Below are positions 16,632 to 23,384 of a DNA stretch of 64,000 nt, piece by piece. Source of the DNA: Candidatus Baltobacteraceae bacterium (GTDB lineage: Bacteria > Vulcanimicrobiota > Vulcanimicrobiia > Vulcanimicrobiales > Vulcanimicrobiaceae); contig DASXGW010000012.1 in assembly GCA_036488875.1 (NCBI GenBank), forward strand, positions 248,001-312,000. The letters run 5' to 3'. Each line of letters begins with the position of its first letter. Within the stretch, counting starts at the first letter, position 1. The position numbers were made by a program, and so were the translations under genes. The notes under the pieces are model-generated. The model had not been told where the DNA came from and ran no database searches. It saw only the letters and a list, made by a program, of their open reading frames with translations.

Positions 16632-17789
16632 ATGAGCCCCATCGTAGAGATCGCGAAAGAGGCGATATCCTTAGGAAGCCCTATGGATCTCGCGCTTTTC
16701 GGCGGGGAGACGGCCATTTATGCAGATCACTTCTGGCCGAATTCGCCCGTCTTCGGAGACGTAGCCGAGATGCTGCTCGATAGTTGGCAGGATCTCGACC
16801 AGCCGAGTGAAGCCTATGACTCGATAATGGCCGGGTTGCGAGACAATAGCGACCGCGACGCCTTCCAACACGCCCTCGAAGCCATCGCCGCTGCGCCTCC
16901 GCCGGACCTCGCTAGAATCGTAGTAACACTCGAAAAGCGCGTTCGCGACGAACACACGCACGAACTACTGCGAGCGGCATCCGCTTCCGCGATCCTGCGA
17001 TTCTCCATTGCTGACGACCAGTGGCAATCTTCTGCGGAGGCGGCCATTAGAGCGACAGAGGATTTTACGGACGAATATGCGCTAGCGATGATTCTCAGGC
17101 TGGCATCCGTCGGCTGGGAGCACTTCAGAAGTGCAACGCTAATCGCCATGCTCGAAAGACACGCCGCTCACCCACAGGCATCGTACGAACGCGGCGTCAT
17201 TGGCCTTGCGCTCGCGATGGAACACGAGAACCTTGCCGATATCGCTCTTGGCTTGACCGAAGCAGCCAAATGGCTGCGACGCTCGGTCTCGGCGGATGCG
17301 GAACGTCGAGATGCCATCGTCTACCTTCAGCTCACCGAGGCGTTGATGGCGATATCGAATCATCAACGAGCATCGCGCGACATCGCAATCAAGCTCCGCG
17401 AAGAAGCGACGATACGCTACCTCTGGGACAAGCCTACTCCCGGAAGCGAATGGCTGCTTCCACCACCCGAGGCCGTACTCCAATGGATTCCACTCGTTGA
17501 CGCTATCGTTTCCGTCAGCGAACGGCTCACCGAGCCCTCTTGGGACGATATCGCAATGTCGCTCGCGCTCATGCTCAGAACTTATACGTCGGTACGCTCC
17601 GTGCAACCCGGCATGCCCGGCGTCGAGCGAGTCGTGCATCCCGCCATTGATGCCGCGTTCGTTCAAGAACGAGGCTTCCTCGCGCTTCTCACGCAGTGGC
17701 TTGACGCTCATCCTGACATCATAGAGGCGGATGACGCACGCACCCTCCGAGAGAACATCGGCAGAAGGCTCCGAACCGAGGGAAAATAA
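16632..17789 (+). CDS. Alpha-helical repeat protein of the ABC-3C/retron block
   Basis: A 385-residue soluble protein that is almost entirely helical. Ala/Leu/Glu-rich stretches are spaced about 35-40 residues apart (FQHALEAIAAAPPPDLARIV, HELLRAASASAILRF, SYERGVIGLALAMEHENLAD), which suggests HEAT- or TPR-like repeats. It lies 30 bases after the ATPase gene and 41 before the nuclease gene, on the same strand. A scaffold or sensor role within the locus is likely. No known family was recognised. Confidence 0.6.
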   Translation: MSPIVEIAKEAISLGSPMDLALFGGETAIYADHFWPNSPVFGDVAEMLLDSWQDLDQPSEAYDSIMAGLRDNSDRDAFQHALEAIAAAPPPDLARIVVTLEKRVRDEHTHELLRAASASAILRFSIADDQWQSSAEAAIRATEDFTDEYALAMILRLASVGWEHFRSATLIAMLERHAAHPQASYERGVIGLALAMEHENLADIALGLTEAAKWLRRSVSADAERRDAIVYLQLTEALMAISNHQRASRDIAIKLREEATIRYLWDKPTPGSEWLLPPPEAVLQWIPLVDAIVSVSERLTEPSWDDIAMSLALMLRTYTSVRSVQPGMPGVERVVHPAIDAAFVQERGFLALLTQWLDAHPDIIEADDARTLRENIGRRLRTEGK

Positions 17790-17830
17790 ATCGGGACGAG
17801 CCTGACCGGCAAGACTCGCTCCCTGAAGAT

Positions 17831-18535
17831 ATGACAGCCGGCATCAGCACTGCCGGCCTCCTAAAGATCAAGACGGCAACTGGCTTCTCCATTGCAATGC
17901 CTCTGGCTATGTCGCTTGTGGAAGACGCCGTTTTCGAAAGGCTCCGAGGCGAGTTGCCTTCCGCACCGGCCTACAAGGAAGAGGTTGCGGTTCGATTCGA
18001 TTATCTACTGGTAGCGCTCATTCGCTTTCTGTATTCGCGAATGCACACCGATTCCGAGATCCAACCGTACCTTGCCGCGTTCGGAGATGGCACAGCACCG
18101 GTCGAGGGCAAACTGGAAAACGATCTCTACCTCGCGCTGTCCATGATTTTCCGCAGCGACATTCAACGACGCGCCGTTTCCGCTGGCAGAACCGATATCG
18201 TCATTCGCGAACACAACTTCAATTTCGTCATCGAAGTCAAACGAACGTTCGACGAGTGGTCCATCGCGGTTCCGGGGTTCCTTGGGCAGACCACGGCATA
18301 TCAGCAGGCCGACGTGAAGATCGGTGTTCTTTCCATTCTCGATCTCACCGAGCGCGATGCTGGTGTTCCAGGCTTCGAATACTGCTTCGAAGTCCACGAG
18401 CGAACCATCCCGAACGAGAGTGGTCGATGGGCGCTCGTCATGCGCGTGCCAGGCAACAGAACCCTACCCTCGAAAATGAGCAAACCACGAGCACCAGCCA
18501 CCAAATCCAGGCGACGCAAAAGCCAGTCCGGGTAA
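17831..18535 (+). CDS. PD-(D/E)XK-type nuclease
   Basis: A 234-residue protein with AGRTDIVI (Asp122), then FVIEVK (Glu135, Lys137) as the core PD-(D/E)XK motif. A QTTAYQQADVKIGVLSILDL helix-strand unit follows, with the Gln and Tyr (153, 157) seen in related restriction-like enzymes. An upstream Glu-rich helix (LENDLYLALSMIF) may supply another metal ligand. The C-terminus is a basic tail. It should cleave DNA and is a good candidate for the effector of the upstream module. It ends 78 bases before the retron RNA. Confidence 0.7.
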   Translation: MTAGISTAGLLKIKTATGFSIAMPLAMSLVEDAVFERLRGELPSAPAYKEEVAVRFDYLLVALIRFLYSRMHTDSEIQPYLAAFGDGTAPVEGKLENDLYLALSMIFRSDIQRRAVSAGRTDIVIREHNFNFVIEVKRTFDEWSIAVPGFLGQTTAYQQADVKIGVLSILDLTERDAGVPGFEYCFEVHERTIPNESGRWALVMRVPGNRTLPSKMSKPRAPATKSRRRKSQSG

Positions 18536-18613
18536 ACCGCCGAAACCCCGGGATTGACTACGAACCTCGCAGATCTTGCCTTGTAGGGTACTCCATGTTA
18601 CAGTCCGCTATGA

Positions 18614-18750
18614 AGACTCACTGGTAGATTATTGTGTCATGCTTCGTGACACGTGAGGCAAAGGGTAGGACCTATGCTGCCTCTCAGTTGCCCCATTGCA
18701 CCAACGTGCTATCGCTTCAGCGCTTGCAGCGTAAGAGTACCAGTGAGTCT
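18614..18750 (+). ncRNA. Retron msr-msd RNA
   Basis: The interval is bounded by a perfect 13-base inverted repeat: AGACTCACTGGTA at 18614-18626 and TACCAGTGAGTCT at 18738-18750. These correspond to the a1/a2 repeats of retrons. A G follows a1 directly (18627), the position of the branching guanosine. Inside are a hairpin GTGTCA-loop-TGACAC (18634-18652), a longer GAGGCA/TGCCTC hairpin (18655-18683) and smaller stems GCAC/GTGC and CGCT/AGCG (18698-18731). It ends 13 bases before the reverse transcriptase start. The msd part would be short, about 50 bases. Confidence 0.75.
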
Positions 18751-18763
18751 CTTTATTTTTTGA

Positions 18764-20509
18764 ATGTCCAATCTTAGCGAACTGAAGGCAACGAAGACGC
18801 TTCGGGGGCTCGCCACGCTGCTCGGGCATAACGCGCAGACGCTTTCCTACATCCTCTACAAGATTCCGCCGGAGTCGAAATATCAGACATTCCTGATACC
18901 CAAGCGGAGCGGCGGTCAACGCTCCATAAGCGCTCCCACGGAAAAACTTAAACGCCTGCAGCGCAATCTTGCCGACCTGCTCCAAGACTGCGCAGAAGAG
19001 CTAGCCGTCTCCAAGAAGCGCATCGATTATCTTTCGCATGGATTCACGCGCCAGAGATCGATCGTATCCAATGCGCGCATGCATCGCGGCCGGCGCTGGG
19101 TGTTGAACCTGGACCTCCAGGATTTCTTTCCGACCTTCAACTTCGGTCGCGTGCGCGGATTCCTGATAAAGAACCGGGATTTCGAACTGAACCCGTACAT
19201 CGCAACGCTCATCGCGCAGATAGCATGCCATGATGGCCGGCTTCCGCAAGGAAGTCCATGTTCGCCCGTTCTGGCCAACCTCATCGCGCACGTGCTCGAC
19301 ATGCGAATCGTAGCACTCACCAGAACGCTGGGCGTCAGATATTCTCGCTACGCCGACGACCTCACGTTCTCCACGAACAAGCGTCAGTTCCCATCGCAAC
19401 TCGCCGTCCCAAAGCCAGATGACAACGGTGCCGCAACGCATGCCTGGGTGCCAGGCGATGAACTTCGCGGCATCATCGAGCGGGCCGCATTCCGCATCAA
19501 TGAGCAAAAAACCAATATGATGTACTGCGCGTCGCGCCAAGAGGTCACCGGGCTCGTTGTCAACCGCGCCATACGCGCGCAGCACCGATACCGTCACGGG
19601 CTCAGAGCGATGGTGCACAAACTCGTTAGAAACGGAACGTTCGACGTATTCGGAATCGTCCACAAAGACGGCACGAGTGTCATGGAAAAGCGTGAAGGAA
19701 CTGTCAAGCAATTGCACGGGATGCTCGGCTTCTCCGATTTCATCACCAACGACAGCAAGGCGGGTGGACCGCAGCCCTTCGGCAAGCACTCGTCGTCTGA
19801 CGAAAGAACCTATCGAACATTCCTGTTCTACAGCATGTTCTATGCGCCGGATCGGCCCGTTATTCTGTGCGAGGGCGGTACGGATAGCATCTATCTCACG
19901 TATGCCATCAAACGATTAGCTGCCGAGTACCCCGATTTACTGGAAACTGTGGATGGCAAAATGCGCCGTGCCATCAAGATTTTCGAATATAGGGATTCCA
20001 GCACGGGTCGCCTTTTGAATCTCAATGAGGGTGGGAGCGACGTTCTCAAGAAGTTTCTGTACGCCTATCGTAGCGAAACAAAGAACTTCGGGCCTGGGCT
20101 TCAACGCCCGGTTATCGTGCTTTTCGATCACGACAGAGGAGCGACAGAACTTCGCAAGGCCATCAAGAACTTCACTGCTGCGCCCGATCTGTCGTGCGAC
20201 TTTCCATCTGTCCACGTCATCAAGAATGTGTACGCTGTCCCGATTCCCGGCGAAAACTCGAAGATTGAGGACCTCTTCAAGCCCGAAACGAAGAACGTCA
20301 TCATTCGCGGCAAGTCCTTTGACTCGACCAATCAGTACGACACGGACGGATTCTACGGGAAGATGATATTCGCTCGCGAAGTAGTTGCACCCCATTACGA
20401 GACGATTGACTTCTCGGGCTTTCGCCCACTGCTGAACAACATTTTATCGGTAATCCGCGAACACCGCAGACTGCTCGTCACGAAGGGTTTTGAGCCAAGC
20501 GCACTCTAA
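18764..20509 (+). CDS. Retron reverse transcriptase fused to a TOPRIM domain
   Basis: A 581-residue protein. The N-terminal half is a retron-type reverse transcriptase: NARMH (103-107) matches the retron NAxxH motif, LDLQDFFPTF (116-125) the first Asp motif, LPQGSP (160-165) motif 4, YADD (196-199) the catalytic motif and VTGLVVN (261-267) the retron VTG motif. After a linker, residues 363-480 form a TOPRIM-like domain with VILCEGGTD (Glu370, Asp374) and LFDHDRG (Asp455, Asp457). I recall RT-TOPRIM fusions from type I retron subgroups linked to ABC ATPases. It should use the RNA at 18614-18750 as template and primer. Confidence 0.85.
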   Translation: MSNLSELKATKTLRGLATLLGHNAQTLSYILYKIPPESKYQTFLIPKRSGGQRSISAPTEKLKRLQRNLADLLQDCAEELAVSKKRIDYLSHGFTRQRSIVSNARMHRGRRWVLNLDLQDFFPTFNFGRVRGFLIKNRDFELNPYIATLIAQIACHDGRLPQGSPCSPVLANLIAHVLDMRIVALTRTLGVRYSRYADDLTFSTNKRQFPSQLAVPKPDDNGAATHAWVPGDELRGIIERAAFRINEQKTNMMYCASRQEVTGLVVNRAIRAQHRYRHGLRAMVHKLVRNGTFDVFGIVHKDGTSVMEKREGTVKQLHGMLGFSDFITNDSKAGGPQPFGKHSSSDERTYRTFLFYSMFYAPDRPVILCEGGTDSIYLTYAIKRLAAEYPDLLETVDGKMRRAIKIFEYRDSSTGRLLNLNEGGSDVLKKFLYAYRSETKNFGPGLQRPVIVLFDHDRGATELRKAIKNFTAAPDLSCDFPSVHVIKNVYAVPIPGENSKIEDLFKPETKNVIIRGKSFDSTNQYDTDGFYGKMIFAREVVAPHYETIDFSGFRPLLNNILSVIREHRRLLVTKGFEPSAL

Positions 20510-20705
20510 CGCGCATGGTATTGAGCCAAAATTTAAAAAATCGGGTTTTGCGCCAGAGCCACCAGGTGCTCAAAGTGGGCCATCACCGTTGGGTCTTTTC
20601 GACGATCGCATTCATCGGAGCTCCGGGCCTCGTTATTGCCCTCTTTTCCGCTTGCCGCGGCGTATCGCCGGCGAGTACGCTAATAACCCCTTGCGAGCCT
20701 GTTCC

Positions 20706-20723
20706 GTGCCCAATCCGTGCCCA
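20706..20723. repeat. Paired GTGCCCA repeats next to the tRNA-Glu att site
   Basis: GTGCCCA occurs at 20706-20712 and 20717-20723, 47 bases from the tRNA 3' end. The same pair with the same 11-base periodicity stands beside the copy at 5571 (5713-5730). They are probable recombinase arm sites. The stretch 20510-20705 holds no other feature that I can recognise. Confidence 0.45.
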
Positions 20724-20740
20724 CTCTGGTACAACGAAAC

Positions 20741-20768
20741 GAAAAACGCCCGTTAGAATGAGCGTTTC
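20741..20768 (-). terminator. tRNA-Glu terminator
   Basis: On the minus strand an AAACGC/GCGTTT stem with an inner CCG loop is followed by a T run, directly downstream of the tRNA 3' end. Its sequence differs from the terminators at the two other full att copies. Confidence 0.65.
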
Positions 20769-20769
20769 T

Positions 20770-20844
20770 TGGTAGCGCCAACGGGAATCGAACCCGTCTT
20801 TCCGCCTTGAAAGGGCGATGTCCTAACCGATAGACGATGGCGCC
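20770..20844 (-). tRNA. tRNA-Glu (anticodon UUC)
   Basis: 75 bases with the CCA encoded. The acceptor GGCGCCA pairs with TGGCGCT (first pair G-U). The anticodon loop CCTTTCAAG shows UUC, and the T-arm GGGTTCGATTCCC is canonical. The 3' 28 bases are duplicated at 1362 and 5571 and partly at 4955, marking this gene as the integration site of the accessory region to its left. Confidence 0.95.
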
Positions 20845-20860
20845 TCAGTGACAGGAGGTA

Positions 20861-20889
20861 GGCTAACCGGCGCGGCGGGTCCTTGTCAA
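20861..20889 (-). promoter_or_regulatory. Promoter of tRNA-Glu
   Basis: The minus strand has TTGACA (20884-20889), a 17-base spacer, and TTAGCC (20861-20866), 16 bases before the mature 5' end. Confidence 0.6.
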
Positions 20890-20965
20890 CGCTTTTAATG
20901 GCTCGGCTGCTTGGAAAAGGGAGGGGCGGCCTGGAGGGTTGCGGCTTCCCTCGGAGGGCAATACC

Positions 20966-21058
20966 ATGACGGTCGGTTGCCGGTCCCCCTTCGTCGTCTC
21001 ACGCGGGGACCATCTGGTTCACGACCTCGACGGCAATCAAATCGGACGTCTACAGTAA
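20966..21058 (+). pseudogene. Remnant of a Vgb-like propeller gene end
   Basis: A 30-codon frame with GGAGG upstream ends HDLDGNQIGRLQ before TAA. In a neighbouring frame GTIWFT can be read, the usual start of that repeat. The conserved NxIGRLQ end matches 3930-4063. It is a frameshifted C-terminal scrap, and its end overlaps the convergent recQ stop. Confidence 0.45.
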
Positions 21059-22864
21059 CTCGGTCGCTGTCGCGCGGATAGCCTCCAGGAACGTCGCTCC
21101 GTAGCGATCGAGCTTGACGTCGCCGACCCCGCCGACCGCGCGGAACTCTTCGAGCGTGGTTGGGCGCATCTGCACCATCTCGCGCAGCGTCGTATCCGAA
21201 AAGACGACGTATGGCGGAACACCTTGCTCGTCAGCGATGTGCTTGCGCAACCTTCGTAGTGCTTCGAAGAGATCGCTGCCGTCCGTGGAAACCGTGCTCG
21301 GCACCACAACCTTACGCCCGCGACGCGAGCGCGCCTTGCGCGCTTTTACGAAGTCGAATGCGCGCCGTTCGCGCAAAGCTTGTAAGCCCTCCTGCGTCAA
21401 CACCAACGTCCGATGCTCGGCCTCTTCGACGCAGCCGCTCCGCTCGAGCTCCGAGAGCAGCGCAAGCCATTCGTCCTTGGTATACTCGGCGCCGACGCCA
21501 AAGGTCGAAAGCCGTTCATGTCCCCACGACAGCACCTTCTCGGTCCGCTTTCCGCGCAGGACGTCGACGATATGGTGAGCGCCGGTGGAGAAACCGCTGT
21601 GTGCGCGTACGCGATAGATGCACGACAGCAGCTTCGCCGCCGGGATGGTGCCGTCGACGCGTTCGGGCGGATGCAAACAGTTGTCGCAGTTGCCGCACTC
21701 CGGCGACACCGCCGGCTCGCCGAAATAGCGCAGCAGGAGCGCGCGCCGGCAGTGCGGCGTCGCTGCGTAATCCAAGATTTGGCGCAGGAGCGTGTCGGCT
21801 CGGCTTCGCTCGGATGGATCGGTAATTTGTCGAATGAAGAATCGCTGCTTCGCGGCGTCCCCTCCATTGAAGTACAGCGCGCAATCGCTGGGCAGACCGT
21901 CGCGGCCGGCGCGACCGGTCTCCTGATAATAGCCCTCGAGGTTTTTGGGAACGTCGTAGTGCACGACGTATCGTACGTTCGGCTTGTCGATGCCCATTCC
22001 AAACGCAATCGTGGCGCAGATCACGCGTACCTCATCGCGAATGAACAGCTCTTGGTTGCGCGACCGCTCCCCTGACGTCAAGCCGGCGTGATACGGCAGC
22101 GCGGACGTGCCTGCCGCCGACAGCATCTTTGCGAGACGCTCGGCCGAGTCGCGACTCTGCACGTAGACGATTCCGCTTTCACGCGACCGCTCGCGAACCC
22201 AGGCTGCGAGCTGCGCGGGGCCATCCCGCTTTTCGAAAACTGCGTAACGCAGATTCGGCCGATTGAAGCTGCCTACAAAACGCTGCGGCGCCTTCAACCC
22301 GAGGAAGCGCTCGATGTCGACGCGGACGCGCGACGTCGCAGTCGCCGTTAGGGCCAGCAGCGGAGCAGAAGGGTGGGCCGCTCGCAGCGAGGCGATCTGT
22401 CGATATTCCGGACGAAAATCGTGTCCCCATTCGCTGACGCAATGAGCTTCGTCGACGGCGATCCGTCGCAAGTTCCAACGCTGCAACCCGGAGAGAAACC
22501 CGGAGAGCACGACGCGCTCGGGCGCGACGTACAGAAGCCGGTACTCGCCGCGATCGAGCCCGTCGATACGACGAGCCGCCGTCGCGGTGTCGATCGAGCT
22601 GTTGAGAAAGGTTGCCGCGATCCCGTTTGCCTCGAGGGCGTCGACCTGATCTTTCATCAGCGCAATGAGCGGCGAGACCACCAATGTGAGTCCGTCCTCC
22701 ATCAATGCTGGCAGCTGATAGCACAGCGATTTTCCACCGCCGGTAGGAAGCAACGCCAAGACGTCGCTCCCGGCCATCGCGGCCTGCACGATCTCTCGCT
22801 GGAGCGGGCGGAACGAAAGATAGCCAAAGTGACGCTTCAGCGCGTCGTCGAGGCTCGCCGTCAT
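21050..22864 (-). CDS. recQ: ATP-dependent DNA helicase RecQ
   Basis: 604 residues with the complete RecQ layout. The Q-motif/LSFRPLQREIV start precedes Walker A LLPTGGGKSLCYQLPA and a DEAH box VDEAHCVSEWGHDFRPEY. Motif VI with its QETGRAGRDG is present. The RQC zinc-binding cysteines appear as SPECGNCDNCL, followed by the winged-helix region and a C-terminal HRDC domain (LRRLRKHIADEQGVPPYVVF). It unwinds branched DNA in recombination and repair. The length is normal. Confidence 0.95.
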   Translation of the reverse strand: MTASLDDALKRHFGYLSFRPLQREIVQAAMAGSDVLALLPTGGGKSLCYQLPALMEDGLTLVVSPLIALMKDQVDALEANGIAATFLNSSIDTATAARRIDGLDRGEYRLLYVAPERVVLSGFLSGLQRWNLRRIAVDEAHCVSEWGHDFRPEYRQIASLRAAHPSAPLLALTATATSRVRVDIERFLGLKAPQRFVGSFNRPNLRYAVFEKRDGPAQLAAWVRERSRESGIVYVQSRDSAERLAKMLSAAGTSALPYHAGLTSGERSRNQELFIRDEVRVICATIAFGMGIDKPNVRYVVHYDVPKNLEGYYQETGRAGRDGLPSDCALYFNGGDAAKQRFFIRQITDPSERSRADTLLRQILDYAATPHCRRALLLRYFGEPAVSPECGNCDNCLHPPERVDGTIPAAKLLSCIYRVRAHSGFSTGAHHIVDVLRGKRTEKVLSWGHERLSTFGVGAEYTKDEWLALLSELERSGCVEEAEHRTLVLTQEGLQALRERRAFDFVKARKARSRRGRKVVVPSTVSTDGSDLFEALRRLRKHIADEQGVPPYVVFSDTTLREMVQMRPTTLEEFRAVGGVGDVKLDRYGATFLEAIRATATELL

Positions 22865-22892
22865 TGCCGCTAGTATAGTTCCCTGGCGCGCG

Positions 22893-23186
22893 CTACGGGG
22901 GCGCTTCGAGATTGCCGAACCTGCAGGTCATCGTGATCCCGCAAATATCGAAGAGTTTCCAAACGGCGTCGGTTGGACGACTGGCCACCAAGGTTAGCGA
23001 GGGTAGACCCTGTCGACGGCGCCACTGGCTCAAGGTCACAAGCTCTGCAATCAAGCTCGAATCGGCGTCGGAGAGATACGTGACATCGATCACCGACTGC
23101 CATGCGGTCTCCGCCGGCTCGAGTTGCCGCTGAAGCTCTCGTCGCGAAGCGCGGCGGTAACTGCCTTCGAGCGCTACGATCATCAC
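22893..23186 (-). CDS. STAS-domain protein (anti-sigma factor antagonist-like)
   Basis: A 97-residue protein with the STAS core VIDVTYLSDADSSLIAELVTL, a strand, a DSS motif (the usual phosphorylation region) and a helix, followed by SLTLVASRPTDAVWKLFDICGITMTCRF. Such proteins bind HATPase anti-sigma kinases in partner switching. The RsbW-like gene at 763-1188 could be a partner, but they are not linked. It is separated from recQ by 28 bases. Confidence 0.75.
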   Translation of the reverse strand: MMIVALEGSYRRASRRELQRQLEPAETAWQSVIDVTYLSDADSSLIAELVTLSQWRRRQGLPSLTLVASRPTDAVWKLFDICGITMTCRFGNLEAPP

Positions 23187-23252
23187 CCCAAACGTAATGT
23201 CTGCGGCGCGACATTGTTATCACGCGAATTACCTAAAAAGAGCGGCAGTTCA

Positions 23253-23324
23253 TGGGCCTGGTAGGATTCGAACCTACGCGCAACCAGTTATGAGCCGGCC
23301 GCTCTACCGCTGAGCTACAGGCCC
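23253..23324 (-). tRNA. tRNA with CAT anticodon (Ile-lysidine or Met)
   Basis: 72 bases without an encoded CCA. The acceptor GGGCCTG pairs fully with CAGGCCC, the anticodon loop is CTCATAA and the T-arm is TAGGTTCGAATCCTA. The G/C-rich acceptor resembles tRNA-Ile2, whose CAT is modified by TilS. Elongator Met cannot be excluded by eye; the initiator is unlikely because the first pair is G-C. Confidence 0.9.
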
Positions 23325-23330
23325 CAGCGC

Positions 23331-23353
23331 CCACCCGGTTTCACCCTGGGTGG
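23331..23353. terminator. Hairpin between a minus-strand gene and the tRNA
   Basis: CCACCC and GGGTGG form a 6-bp stem with an 11-base loop downstream of the gene ending at 23385 and just upstream of the tRNA. It may terminate or separate the two transcripts. No T run follows. Confidence 0.35.
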
Positions 23354-23384
23354 CCATCCTTCCCGCGAACGTCGCGCGCTGTCG

